Notes: a model not told the origin generated them from the sequence alone. Shown: positions 33,977-50,450, numbered from the stretch's first letter. The stretch: DNA of 64,000 nt from Pseudoxanthomonas sp. NC8 (GCA_025232375.1 CP060419.1:1115001-1179000), one strand, 5' to 3'. Translations and numbers: made by a program.

Positions 33977-35471
33977 TCAACGCGGCGGCTCCACTCCCGC
34001 ATCGATCGTCCCGTCCGGATCTTCCGCAGGATCGGCCACGGGTGATGGCGGTGTCGCGGGCACTTCCGCGGGGACGGCGACTTCGCGCAGCGGCGGCTTC
34101 GCGCCTTCCAGCATGTGCGCCCTGCGCCAGCCGCCCCAGCGGTAATAGGCCAGCGACATCAGCATCGCGCAGACCGAACTGACCGGGAAGCTCCACCAGA
34201 CCGCCTCGGCGCCAAGCCCAGGTTGCAGCAGTTCGGCGAAGGGCACGCGGATGCCCCACAGCGACACCACCAGGATCAGCAGTGGCGGGATAACCGCGCC
34301 GGTGGAGCGGATCACCCCGGACAGCACGAAGGTCACGCCGAAGAACAGGAACGACCACACCGAGACGTAGTTGAGGTGGCGGGCGATTTCCAGCGACTCG
34401 CTGGCCGTGGGCAGGAACAGTGCCAGTGTCCAGCGGTCGAGCAGGATCAACGGAAGGATGAGCGCGCCGGTGAGCGCGAAGTTGAAGCCGACGCCGGTCC
34501 AGGCGGTCGCCTCGACCCGGTCCCAGCGCCGCGCGCCGACGTTCTGCGCGGCCATCGACGAACACGCCGCGCCGATCGCCATCGCCGGCATCTGCACGTA
34601 GGTCCACAACTGCAGCGCCGCGCCATAGGCGGCGGCAGTGTGGGTGCCGAAGCCATTCACCATGGTCATCATCGCGAGCATCGCCAGCGAGATCAGCATC
34701 ATCTGCAGGCCCATCGGCACGCCCTTGGCCACCAGCGCGCGCAGGATCCGCAGGTCCGGCAGCAGCATCCCCGCGTCCTGGCGGCCGAGCCAGAGCACGT
34801 GCCGCTTGCGGCGCAGGTGGAACAGCAGGGCGGCCAGCGCCATAAGACTGTGACAGCAGCGTGGATAAGGCCGAGCCGGCGATGCCCAGCTCCGGCAGCG
34901 GGCCGAGGCCGAAGATCAGCAGCGGATTGAAGACGATGTCCAGGGCGACCGCGACCAGCAGGAAGCGGAACGGGGTGCGCGAATCGCCCACGCCGCGCAA
35001 CGCCGCCGACAGGAACGCGAAGGCGTACAGCGCCGGCATCGGGAAGATGACGCGCAGGTAGGCCTCGGCCAGCGGCAGCGACGCGGCCGGCGTGCCCATC
35101 CAGTGCAGCAGGTGCCGTGCCAGCCACCAGCCGGACGCGGCGATGAGCACCGAGATGCCTATGAAGAAGCTCGCGCTGGTCCCCATCACTCGGCGTGCCC
35201 GCGGCGTGTCGTGTGCGCCCATCGACTGGGCGATGAGGATGCTCGCCGCCATGCCGATGCCGAACACCGAGCCGATCAGGAAGAACATGATGTTGTTGGC
35301 GTTGGCCGCCGCGGTCAGCGCGTTTTCGCCGAGGAAGCGACCGACCCAGACCGCATTGACCGAACCGTTGAGCGACTGGGCGACGTTGCCGCCGAGGATC
35401 GGCAACGCGAACAGCAGCAGGTTGCGGCCGATGGGGCCGGTGGTGAGGTCGCGGCCGGAGCGTTGCGCCAT
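33977..35471 (-). CDS. MATE-family efflux transporter
   Basis: Twelve-helix Na+- or H+-coupled multidrug antiporter. Starts MAQRSGRDLTTGPIGRNLLL, then FALPILGGNVAQSLNGSVNA, VWVGRFLGENALTAAANANN, typical of the NorM/DinF MATE fold. The second half has GVPMGLQMMLISLAMLAMMT, GFGTHTAAAYGAALQLWTYV and AIGAACSSMAAQNVGARRWD. Hydrophilic Pro/Asp-rich C-terminal tail. About 497 residues. One break at about 34842 (CCATAA on plus, TTATGG on minus) at the centre between the two six-helix halves. Substrate unknown. Confidence 0.92.
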
Positions 35472-35531
35472 GTTGGTGTCATCCTGCAGGCAGGCGCACA
35501 CTAGCACCGGAGCGGTGTACGGAGCGCAGCG

Positions 35532-35830
35532 ATGACCGGTGGGAAACAGGTGGCAAGGCGCGCCGGTGCCGCCATCGCGCCGCCAGTGCTGGTGGTGATG
35601 CTGGCGATGGTGTCGGGCGGCTGCGCCGGCGGGCCGGGGCGACACGACGACGCCTTCGTGCGTCCGGCCGAGCGCCCGGAATGCCAGGTCGCATCGGCCA
35701 ACGAGCGTGCAGGGCAGGGACACATCGACACCTGGACTACAAGCGGTGCCACCCGGGCTCGCAGCTGGAGTGGTCTTCGGAGCGCGGCGATACGATCAAG
35801 CCGGAGTTCGCTGGCAAGCGCGATGAATGA
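35532..35830 (+). CDS. Small putative lipoprotein, one frameshift
   Basis: Not a family I recognise. N-terminus has a signal with a lipobox (LAMVSGGC, Cys about residue 31), so probably membrane-anchored. Then GRHDDAFVRPAERPECQVAS. After a frame change at the CCTGG near 35735 the alternative frame reads YKRCHPGSQLEWSSERGDTI KPEFAGKRDE and stops at 35830, a more protein-like tail than the unshifted frame. The shifted reading also gives a short overlap with the next ATG. About 98 residues. Function unknown. Confidence 0.55.
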
Positions 35831-36227
35831 GGCAATGCCCACGGCGCAGGTGCGCCTGGACGTATGGTTGTGGGCGGCGCGGTTCTTCCGTACGCGCAGC
35901 CTGGCCAAGCAGGCGGTGGAGACCGGCAAGGTCGACGTGGCCGGGCAGCGCGCCAAGTCGTCGCGCGCGATCCGCGTCGGCGAGATGCTGCAGGTCACCC
36001 GTGGCGAGGAAATGTTCGAGATCGCGGTGCGCGCGCTGAGCGACACGCGCGGGGCGGCGCCGGTGGCACAGGCGCTGTACGAGGAAACGCCCGCGTCGAA
36101 GCAGCGCCGCGAGCAGCAACGCCTGCAGCGTGGCGCAATGCGCGACGGCTACCGTCCCCCCGAACACAAGCCGGACAAGCGCGCCCGGCGCCTGATCCAG
36201 GCGCTGGGCGATATCGACGCGTCCTGA
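35823..36227 (+). CDS. hslR: Hsp15-type S4-domain RNA-binding protein
   Basis: Hsp15 binds free 50S subunits carrying peptidyl-tRNA after heat shock and helps recycle them. S4 domain: VRLDVWLWAARFFRTRSLAK, QAVETGKVDVAGQRAKSSRA, IRVGEMLQV. Basic C-terminal helix with RREQQRLQRGAMRDG and KPDKRARRLIQAL. 134 residues, as in the family. The start could be 35823 (MNEAMPTAQ) or 35835 (MPTAQ); neither has a strong ribosome site. Frame intact. Confidence 0.9.
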   Translation: MNEAMPTAQVRLDVWLWAARFFRTRSLAKQAVETGKVDVAGQRAKSSRAIRVGEMLQVTRGEEMFEIAVRALSDTRGAAPVAQALYEETPASKQRREQQRLQRGAMRDGYRPPEHKPDKRARRLIQALGDIDAS

Positions 36228-36244
36228 GCGGACGAACGGACCGG

Positions 36245-36847
36245 TCAGCGGCGCCCGCCGAACAGGCCCATGCCCAGGTTCAGCAGGTCGCCGGCATCCA
36301 GGTCGCCGTCGCCATCCTGGTCGAGCAGCCGGTCGAGCACGCCGCCGCCGGCCTGCTGCCGGACCTGGCTGTGTTCCTGCCCGAGCATCTGCCCCAGGCT
36401 GCCGGCATCGAGTCCCTGCCGCGTGCTGCGGTTGGTAGGAACGACATCACGATCGGCGCCAGCATGGCCAGCAGCTGGGTCGCCTTACCACTGCCCAGTC
36501 CGGTCGCCTGCCTGGGCCTGGGCCGCACGCGGCTGGCTGGCGCCGAGGATGTGGCCGAGGATGCCGGCGCCATCGGTCTGCCGTGAAGACGTGCCGCCGA
36601 GCACCGCGCCCAGCACGTTGCCGATGTCCATGCCGCCGCCGTGGTCGCGTTCCAGCGCGCCGAACAGCGCTTCGGCGCCCTGCGGCTGGGCGGTATTGCG
36701 TCCCAGCGCGCCGAGCAGCAACGGCAGTGCGGCGGCGACCGCATTGCCGGTCTGGGCCTTGGTCGGTGCCGAGCTGGCGCGACAGCTGCTGCAGGGGAGC
36801 GCCCTGCAGCTGGGCGAGCAGTTATGGGTGAGCAGAGGCTGGTTCAT
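36245..36847 (-). CDS. DUF937 protein with EF-hand-like C-terminus, frameshifted
   Basis: DUF937 (YidB-like) proteins are of unknown function. Pieces: MNQPLLTHN, then AAALPLLLGALGRNTAQPQG, AEALFGALERDHGGGMDIGN, VLGAVLGGTSSRQTDGAGIL, GSGKATQLLAMLAPIVMSFL, and a C-terminus RLLDQDGDGDLDAGDLLNLG, where DQDGDGDLDAGD is a near-perfect EF-hand/dockerin-type calcium loop. Ends FGGRR at 36245. Breaks at about 36823 (TTATGG), 36505 and 36425. About 200 residues. Calcium binding is inference. Confidence 0.7.
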
Positions 36848-36980
36848 GGCGGTGTCCTTTCCCGGTCGGGAAAGCCACCATACGCCGGTTTGCCGGAGGC
36901 GGAAGTTACGCGCCGCCGGGGCCTGCAAGGCATCGGGGCGTGGGGTGGCGGGTGCGGCAAAGGCGCGCTACCGCACGAAA

Positions 36981-37012
36981 GAAAAGACCCGGGCCGTCGC
37001 CGGTCCGGGTCT
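36981..37012 (-). terminator. Rho-independent terminator after katG
   Basis: Read on the minus strand: AGACCCGG / CCGGGTCT arms followed by CTTTTCTTTC. It lies just beyond the katG stop codon. Confidence 0.7.
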
Positions 37013-37020
37013 GCGGATCA

Positions 37021-40293
<3,273 letters not shown>

Positions 40294-40349
40294 TCCCTGC
40301 CGCGTGCGGTCCTCCGTCCGTGGTGGCGATGAGCGGCGCGCGGGTTGAG

Positions 40350-40685
40350 CACTCGCGCGCCAGTTCCCACCACTCAAGCGCCCGCTATTTCCATGCGCGC
40401 GCGCATGGAAAATACCCACGCGCGGGTGATTTCGATACGGCCGCGCATGGAAAACACTCGATCGCCAGTTCCAGGAACCGACGCGTGGATACTTTCCATA
40501 CGCCAGTGCATGGAAATCAGGGGCGCGCGAGTGTTTTCCATACGGCCATGCACGGAAAACACCGGCGCGCCAGTTCCAGACACTCACGCGCCAGTTCCAG
40601 ACACTCACGCGCCAGTTCCAGACACTCACGCGCCAGTTCCGAGCACTGACGCGCCAGTTCCCAACACTCACGCACCGGTTCCCGC
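40350..40685. repeat. 21/42-bp minisatellite with palindromic modules (16 units)
   Basis: The whole stretch keeps a strict 21-base period. Unit A is CACTCACGCGCCAGTTCC plus three variable bases: 40350, 40455, and a run of six at 40560, 40581, 40602, 40623, 40644 and 40665; 40581 and 40602 are identical. Unit B is a 42-bp double unit (40371, 40413, 40476, 40518) whose second half carries TTTCCAT...ATGGAAA. In the first B unit this is a perfect 24-bp palindrome (40388-40411; half-site TTTCCATGCGCG). A decayed unit follows at 40686. Because 21 is a multiple of three, several frames stay open, but none has coding character. Confidence 0.9.
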
Positions 40686-40786
40686 CACTCGCGCCCGCGG
40701 CGCCCGCCGCCAGGCGGTTCGCTGCTGACACCTGCTGTCAGCAGGCGCGGCGCACACTGCCGGCTCATTCCAGTGACGGAGCCACC

Positions 40787-41441
40787 ATGAGCAAGACGCT
40801 GACCTTCTATACCCATCCGGTGTCCCGCGCCCGCATCGCCCGCTGGATGCTGGAGGAGACCGGCCTGCCGTACGAGGAAGTGGTGCTCGACTTCGGCACC
40901 ACGATGAAGTCGCCCGACTACCTGGCGATCAACCCGATGGGCAAGGTGCCGGCGATCCGCCACGGCGACACCGTGGTCACCGAGAACGCGGCCGTGTGCG
41001 CCTACCTTGGCCGAACTGGTACCGGACAAGGGCCTTAGCGCCGCCGGCCGGTTCGCCCGAACGCGGAACGTACTACCGCTGGCTGTTCTTATGGCCGGCC
41101 CGGTGGAGGCGATGTTCACCGCGAAGCATGCCGGCGCGTTCGCCGCGCCGATGAACGCCGGCTACGGCAGCGAGGCCGACGTGCTGCGCGTGCTGGAACA
41201 GGCGGTGGACGGCCGCGAATTTTTGGTCGGCGACCGCTTCACCACCGCCGACCTGTACATGGCCGCGTTCCTCGGCTACTACATGATGATCGGCATGCTG
41301 GAGAAGCGGCCGGCGTACGTGGCCTACGAGAGCCGCCACACGCAGCGCCCGGCCGCGCTGGCCGCCAACGCGCGCGACAACGCGCTGCTGCCGGCACACC
41401 CGCACCCGTCGCAGGCCACCGCCACCACGGAAGTGGAGTGA
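40787..41441 (+). CDS. Glutathione S-transferase family protein, frameshifted
   Basis: GSH-dependent detoxification enzyme. N-terminal thioredoxin fold: [50 protein letters not shown] (the PAI and ENAAI glutathione-binding motifs). After breaks the helical C-terminal domain reads [60 protein letters not shown]. Errors: CCTTGG at 41005, CCTTAG at 41033, TTATGG at 41089. About 217 residues. GFA gene follows after 4 bases. Confidence 0.88.
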
Positions 41442-41445
41442 CGCC

Positions 41446-41850
41446 ATGGAAAAGACCTACCACGGCAGCTGCCACTGCGGCGCGGTCCGTTACCGAGCCA
41501 CCCTCGACTTGGCCGCCGGCACCGGCAAGTGCAACTGCACCTACTGCAGCAAGATCCGCAACTGGAGCGCCACGGCCAAGGACTTCGAACTGCTGCAGGG
41601 CGAAGACGCGCTCGGCGACTACGGCAAGGACTGGGGCGAGGGCAACATCCACCACCGCTTCTGCAGCCGCTGCGGGATCAACCTCTACGGGCACGGCTTC
41701 ATCGCCGAAGCCGGCGGCGCGTTCGTCTCGGTGCAGGTCAACACACTCGACGATGCCGGCATCGACGAACTGGTGTCCGGTCCGGTCCACCATGCCGATG
41801 GCCGCAACGACAACTGGATGAATCCGCCGGGCGACACGCGCGCGATGTGA
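41446..41850 (+). CDS. GFA-family (Gfa-like) zinc-binding protein
   Basis: Glutathione-dependent formaldehyde-activating (GFA) fold; most members have unproven activity. The intact 134-residue protein shows the zinc ligands [17 protein letters not shown] and [13 protein letters not shown], the complete CENP-V/GFA cysteine pattern. It overlaps functionally with the adjacent GST (thiol/aldehyde detoxification). GGAG-like ribosome site overlaps the GST stop. Confidence 0.9.
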   Translation: MEKTYHGSCHCGAVRYRATLDLAAGTGKCNCTYCSKIRNWSATAKDFELLQGEDALGDYGKDWGEGNIHHRFCSRCGINLYGHGFIAEAGGAFVSVQVNTLDDAGIDELVSGPVHHADGRNDNWMNPPGDTRAM

Positions 41851-41997
41851 GCGCGTGACAGGGTAGGAAAGGCCCGGGCGGGGTGTCCCCATCGGGAACG
41901 GACATCCTCCTCGCTTCCCGGATATGCTCCCGCCATCGTGGGGCCCGGCCGTCCGCCGCATCGGGCAGTCGCGACAAACAACCATCTCGGAGGTCAA

Positions 41998-42429
41998 GTG
42001 AAAACAACCGACTCCGTTGTCAAAATCCGTGCGCCTGCGGGCAAGGTCTGGCTGGCCCTGACCGTACCCGGACTGGTTAAGCAGTGGCAGTACGGCTCCG
42101 ATCTGCTGACGACCTGGGAGCCGGGAACCCCGATCATCTTCCGCAACGAATGGAACGGGCAGGTTTTCGAGCAGAAGGGCACCGTCCTCGAATTCGTGCC
42201 CGGATCGCGGCTGAAGTATTCGCTGTTCTTTCCGCGCCCCGGGCTGCAGGACGTTCCGGCGAACCACTTCTTCATGACCTACGAGCTGACGGAAGCCGAC
42301 GGGACCACGTCGCTTCTTGTCCGCCAGGAAGATCCGCGTGCATCGCCGGCGGATGCCGATTCCGGTGGAGGCGATGGCCCCGACGTCCTTTCGAGCCTGA
42401 AAGAACTCGTCGAGACCGGAATGCCGTGA
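41998..42429 (+). CDS. SRPBCC/AHSA1-domain protein
   Basis: START-like hydrophobic-cavity protein of the AHSA1 (activator of Hsp90 ATPase homologue 1-like) family; ligand unknown. [20 protein letters not shown] and [34 protein letters not shown] followed by [17 protein letters not shown] are typical. 143 residues, intact. GTG 41998 has a strong GGAGG six bases before it. Separate transcription unit from GFA (147-bp gap). Confidence 0.85.
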   Translation: MKTTDSVVKIRAPAGKVWLALTVPGLVKQWQYGSDLLTTWEPGTPIIFRNEWNGQVFEQKGTVLEFVPGSRLKYSLFFPRPGLQDVPANHFFMTYELTEADGTTSLLVRQEDPRASPADADSGGGDGPDVLSSLKELVETGMP

Positions 42430-42533
42430 GTGCGGGTCGGCCGGGCGATCCCGGCCGCGTCCGGCATCGCGTCGCGCGCCAGCGGAGACCGGAGGCTGCA
42501 TCCGCCTGCGATCCGACGACCGCGATCGATCGC

Positions 42534-45138
<2,605 letters not shown>

Positions 45139-45359
45139 TGCTGCGGCGGTGGGACTGGGCTGCCGATTGTACCGGGCAGGTAGTACCGGCACGGGGCCGG
45201 ACAGGACCGCGGCCCGCTGCGGGCCGGCTGCGATCCGTGGGCCGGCCGGGGTAACCCTTGCGCGCGGGAACTGCTTCGATGCGTTTTTGTGCGCCGCGTT
45301 CAAGGCGCCCCCTCGATTGACGATACGATCGGGGACTTCCCGAACGCGCTGGAGCGCCC

Positions 45360-46559
45360 ATGTCCATCCGTCTTGCCGCTTCCCTGCTGTTCCTTGCCAT
45401 GGGCAATGCGCTCGCCGCAGGCGCCACCGACCCGCACCAGCTGGCGCGCGACGCGGTGATCGTCGATACCCACATCGACGCACCCGGCGAACTGATGGAT
45501 GCCTGGATGGATATGGGCGAAGCGGCGCCGGGTCGCGAGTTCGACTATCCGCGCGCGCGCGAAGGCGGGCTGGACGTGGCCTTCATGTCGATCTACACCT
45601 CCGCCTCGCAGGACCGGGCCGGTACCGCGCGCGAGTCCGCGCACCGGCAGATCGATGCGGTCGAGGCGATGGTCGGCCGCCACCCCGACCGTTTCGCCGT
45701 GCTCACCTCGCCGGGCGACGTCGAGCGCCCTGGGCGCGGGCGGGCACGTGCTGCTGGCGCTGGGCATGGAGAACGGCGCACCGGTGGGCGACGACCTCGC
45801 ACAGCTGCAGCGCTTCCACGCCCGCGGCGTGCGCTACATCACCCTGGCGCACAGCGAGAGCAACCGGATCAGCGATTCCTCCTACGACCCGCACCGCCAG
45901 TGGAAGGGGCTGAGCCCGTTCGGCCGCAAGGTGGTGGCCGAGATGAACCGGCTCGGGATCATGGTCGACGTCTCGCACCTGTCCGACGACGCGGTGCGAC
46001 AGGCGGTCGAGCTGAGCCGGGTGCCGGTGATCGCCAGCCATTCCGGCTTCCGCCATTTCACCCCGGGCTTCGAGCGCAACCTGAGCGACGAGCTGGCCAA
46101 GGCGATCGCGGCCCGCGGCGGCGTGGTCCAGGTCACCTTCGGCAGCGCCTTCGTCAATCCGCAGATGGCCGCCGATACCGTGGCCGAGTTCCAGGCCGAG
46201 GCAGCGCTGGATGAGCGCAATGCCGCCGCGCGCGCCGCCGGCAAGCCGGAAGAGGACGTGGCCGCGTTCAACGCCGAGTGGAAGCGCACCCATCCGCCGC
46301 GCGCCACCAGGATCGAGGCGGTGCTCGAGCAGATCGACTACGGGGTCAAGCTGGTCGGCATCGACCACATCGGCTGGGTTCGGATTTCGACGGCGTGTCC
46401 GGCAACCTGCCCGAGGGCCTGCGCAGCGTCGCCGACTATCCCAACCTGGTCGCCGGCCTGCAGAAGCGCGGTTACAGCGACGACGACATCAGGAAGATCC
46501 TCGGCGGCAACCTGCTGCGCGTGTGGACGGCGGTCGAGGCCGGCGCGCAGAAGCACTGA
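45360..46559 (+). CDS. Membrane dipeptidase (peptidase M19, renal dipeptidase family)
   Basis: Zinc dipeptidase, exported. Signal peptide [20 protein letters not shown], then [15 protein letters not shown] with the HxD zinc ligands, [58 protein letters not shown] and [11 protein letters not shown] supply further ligands; final GSDFDGV matches the family's DFDG. About 399 residues. Breaks: an extra C at CCTGG 45729 and another at about 46375. Divergent from mutS. Confidence 0.9.
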
Positions 46560-46672
46560 AAGGGCGCTCCATCGAAACGGGGGGGGCAAGCCTTGGCGCC
46601 GGGGGCTTTCGCGGGCATGCGCTGCGGCACGGTGTAATAGTCTCCGCCGGGACCGGACCGGATAGTGCCGGC

Positions 46673-47694
46673 ATGACGCACGATCACGACGCCCACGACG
46701 GGCATCCGCAAGACCACGGCGGCCATGGTCACGCCCACGACCATGGGGCGCACGGCGACGGCCATGGTCATCGCCATGGCCCGGGCGGGCACAGCCACGT
46801 GCCCAGCGAGATCCGCTTCGAACGGCCGCTGTGGTGGGCGCTGGGCCTGACCGCCACGGTCCTTGGTGGTGGAAGTGGCCGGCGCATGGCTGACCAACAG
46901 CCTGGCGCTGCTGTCCGACGCGGCGCACATGGCGACCGATACGCTCGCCCTTGGCCATCGCGCTGGTGGCGGTGCGGCTGTCCAGGCGCCCACCCGATGC
47001 GCGCCGCACCTATGGCTACGCCCGCTTCGAGGCGCTCGGTGCGCTGGCCAACGGCATGCTGCTGTTCGTGCTGGCCGGCTACATCCTGTGGGAGGCCTTG
47101 GCAGCGTTTCCGCGCGCCGCTGCCGGTGGCCAGCCTCGGCATGCTCGGCGTGGCCGTGGTCGGGCTGGTCTGCAATCTGGCGGCGATGCGCCTGCTGCAT
47201 GCCGGCAGCGGCCAGAGCCTGAACCTCAAGGGCGCCTACCTGGAAGTGTGGAGCGACATGCTCGGCTCGCTGGCCGTGATCATCGCCGCACTGGTGATCC
47301 GCTGGACCGGCTGGCTCCGGGTCGATCCGTTGCTGGCGGTGCTGATCGGCCTGTGGGTGCTGCCGCGGACCTGGTTGCTGGTGCGCGAAGCGCTCAACGT
47401 GCTGATGGAAGGCGTGCCGCCCGGCATGGACATCACCTCGGTGCGCGCCGACCTGCAGGCGCAGCCGGGGGTGGTGGACGTGCATGACCTGCATGTGTGG
47501 GCGCTGGCGTCGCGGACGCCGGCGATGACCGCCCACGTCGTGGTCGCCGGGTAAGGCCGAAGCCGCCACGGTGCGGCGTGGACTCGTGGCGATGTTGCAC
47601 CGCAACCACGGCATTGCCCACGTGACCCTGCAGATGGAGCAGGCAGGCGACGAACATTGCCCCGGTGGCGCCTGCGGTGCCGGTCATCCCTGAG
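46673..47694 (+). CDS. Cation diffusion facilitator (Zn2+/Co2+/Cd2+ exporter)
   Basis: Six-helix metal/H+ antiporter. N-terminus is extremely His-rich (MTHDHDAHDGHPQDHGGHGH and onward, about 16 His in 40 residues), a metal-sensing or buffering tail seen in ZitB/CzcD types. Helices carry NSLALLSDAAHMATDTLA, whose HxxxD pattern is the transport site, then YLEVWSDMLGSLAVIIAALV with the partner HxxxD/WSDM site, and C-terminal DITSVRADLQAQPGVVDVHD. Ends CPGGACGAGHP. Breaks: CCTTGG at 46861 and 46949, about 47100, GGGTAAGG at 47549. About 338 residues. Confidence 0.9.
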
Positions 47695-47878
47695 GCCCGG
47701 TCATTCCATCCCCAAAGCGGGGGTGCCGTATCGCCGCAACGCAAAATGCGGTAATTGTGAAGCCGGTTTAACGTCGGACATGGATACCGTCCCGGATGGA
47801 CGTATCCATGCCCGGACGGAAAGGCCCAGCAGCACACGACGACGCATCCGCCATCACTAAAACCCTGGGGAGGGATTC

Positions 47879-50427
47879 ATGGCCTGCGCAACCCTGAAAC
47901 ACACCGGACTGGCGATCGCTGTGGTCGCCGCGATCGCGGGCATGTCGGCGGTACCCGCCGCGCGCGCGCAACAGCCGACCGCCACGCCGACCACCCGGGA
48001 CGAAGAGCCGGTCACGCTGTCGACCATGGTCGTGACTGCACAGAAGCGCGAACAGGCACTGCAGGAAGTACCGATCACGGTGAACGTGCTCAGCGAACAG
48101 CTGCTGCAGGACACCGGCGTACGCGACATCAAGGACATGCAGGTGCTGGTGCCCGGCCTGACCGTGACCAGCACGCAGAGTGCGGCCCAGACCGTGGCCC
48201 GCATCCGCGGCATCGGCACGGTCGGCGACAATGCCGGCCTATAGGTCGTCGGTCGGCATCGTCATCGATGGCGTGTACCGCCCGCGCAACAGCGTCGGCT
48301 TTACCGACCTGGGCGAGCTGGAACGGATCGAGGTGCTGAAGGGACCGCAGGGCACGGTGTTCGGGAAAAACACATCGGCCGGCGTGATCAACGTGGTCAC
48401 CCGCCGCCCCAGCTACACCCAGAGTGCCGAAGGCGAAGTCACCGTCGGCAACTACGGCGCACTGGGCCTGGCCGGCGCGTACAACGATGCGCTCGGCGAG
48501 CACAGTGCGATGCGCATCTACGCCGCGCTGCGCACCCGCGACGGTGTCGACGACGTGCGCACCGGCGGTGGCCCGCGCACGGAAACCGACGACGGCGACC
48601 AGAACATGCAGACCCTGCGCGGTCAGCTGCTGTGGGAACCGGCCGAATCGGTGCAGGTCAACTTCGCCGCCGACTACACCAGCCGCGAGGAAAACTGCTG
48701 CGTTACCGTCACCACCGTGCGCGGTCCGACCGCGGCGATCCTCAACGCACTCACCCCCGGTGGCGAGGCGGTGATCCCGGTGGCCGATCCGGACCGGCGG
48801 CTGGCCTACAGCAATCGAAGCACCGAGCAGGACATCAAGGACAAGGGCTTCCAGGCGCAGGTGGACTGGACCACGCCCTGGGCCAACGAGGCGGTGCTGA
48901 CCTCGATCACCGCCTGGCGCGACTGGCAGGCGATCAACGGCCTGGACTTCGACTACAGCGCCGCCGACGTGCTCTACCGCGCGCCGGACGAGGACGAGTC
49001 GCTGACCGCGTTCGAGACCTTCAAGGAGTTCCGCCTCACCGGATCGAGCGAGACCATCGACTGGATGGTCGGCCTGTTCTATTCGGACGAGGACCTGGAC
49101 CGCAACGAGACCTACCGCTACGGCCGCGCCTACGAGCCATACCTGTCGACCGCGCTGATCGGCCAGATCAACCCGGCGCTGGCGTTGCGCCCGGATGCAC
49201 CTCTGTTCCTGTCGCAGGCCACCGGCAGGCCGTTCGGCACGCTGTTCCCGGGCCTTAGCCACGCTCGACACCTACAAGCAGAACGCGGAAAGCACGGCGC
49301 TCTTCACCAACAACACCTGGCACGCCACCGACGCGTTCGACGTGACCTGGGCCTGCGCTACACCCGCGAGAAGAAGACGCTGGAATCGGACTACACCAAT
49401 CCCAACGGCAGCCTGGCCTGCGCCTCGTACTTCCTGCCCAACGGCCAGGTGAACCCGGCGGCGTTGCAGCGCATCGGTGCGGCGCTGGTCTCGCGGGGTG
49501 TGCCAGCGGCGGCGGTGCCGACCATCGCCCCGCAGGTCATCGGCTTCACCTGCCTGCCCTGGGCGAACGTGGCCCACAACGGTCGCTCGACCGACCAGGA
49601 ACGCGATGAGAAGGAGTGGTCGGGCACGCTGAAGCTGGCCTACAACTTCAGCCAGGACGTGATGGCCTACGCGTCGTACGCGCGCGGTTACAAGGCCGGT
49701 GGCTTCAACCTGGACCGCGTGCAGTCCTCGAACGGCCTGTCCAGCGGCACGGGGGGCATCATCCCGGTGAACGACACCTCCTTCCCGGGCGAGTTCGTCG
49801 ACAGCTACGAGCTCGGCACCAAGACCACGTGGGCCGACGGCAACCTGCTGCTCAACGCGGCGCTGTTCTACCAGGAGTACACGGACTTCCAGCTCAACAG
49901 CTTTATGGGCACCAGCTTCGTGGTCCGTTCGATCCCGGAGGTGACCTCCAAGGGCGTGGATGCCGAACTGCTGTGGAACACCGGCATCGATGGCCTGTCG
50001 ATGCAGGCCGGCGTGGTCTATGCCGACACGCAGTACGGCGATGACCTCCTGCCCGACGCCGGTATGGTGCTGCTGCCCGGCAGCCAGATGAGCTTCGCGC
50101 CGAAGTGGTCGACCAATGCGAACCTGACCTACGAGTGGGACATCGGCGGCAGCCTTGGTCCGCTTCAACATCGGCGCCAAGTACATGTCCGAGTACAACA
50201 CCGGCTCGATGGACCCACAGAAGCTGCAGGACGCCTACACCCTGCTCAATGCGCGCATCGGCATCGGCGACCGGAACCAGCGCTGGTCGCTCGAGCTGTG
50301 GGGCCAGAACCTCGGCGACGAGACCTACAAGCAGGTCGGTATCGACGCGCCGATCCAGACCGGCTCGTGGAACGCCTTCCTCGGCGCGCCGCGTCTGTAC
50401 GGCATGACCCTGCGCGTGCGCTACTGA
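47879..50427 (+). CDS. TonB-dependent outer-membrane receptor
   Basis: Energised outer-membrane uptake channel; ligand unknown. Signal peptide (MACATLKHTGLAIAVVAAIA ... ARAQQ), TonB box-like TLSTMVVTAQKREQ, plug domain VPITVNVLSEQLLQDTGVRD, RIRGIGTVGDNAG, LERIEVLKGPQGTVFGKNTS, then a 22-strand barrel with MAYASYARGYKAGGFN and C-terminal RLYGMTLRVRY. About 849 residues. Breaks: CCTATAG at 48238 (stop in plug), about 49255, about 49350, CCTTGG at 50154. SD GGGGAGGG before ATG. Stands alone between CDF and CinA genes, so no substrate context. Confidence 0.93.
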
Positions 50428-50450
50428 CCGCATCCACGGATCGAGGGACG

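Noticed and set aside
36245-36847. Dockerin/cellulosome component
   Set aside because: Only a single EF-type loop and a DUF937 core; no cohesin, CBM or second dockerin repeat.
40350-40685. CRISPR array
   Set aside because: Units are contiguous without unique spacers, and no cas genes are in the window.
40345-40728. Heptapeptide-repeat protein (for example APVPDTH repeats) in the minisatellite
   Set aside because: A 21-bp unit keeps frames open on both strands automatically. No start with a ribosome site, and no codon bias or domain supports coding.
40294-42429. Genomic island around the GST/GFA/SRPBCC genes
   Set aside because: No integrase, tRNA boundary, direct repeats or clear composition change beyond the small repeat array.
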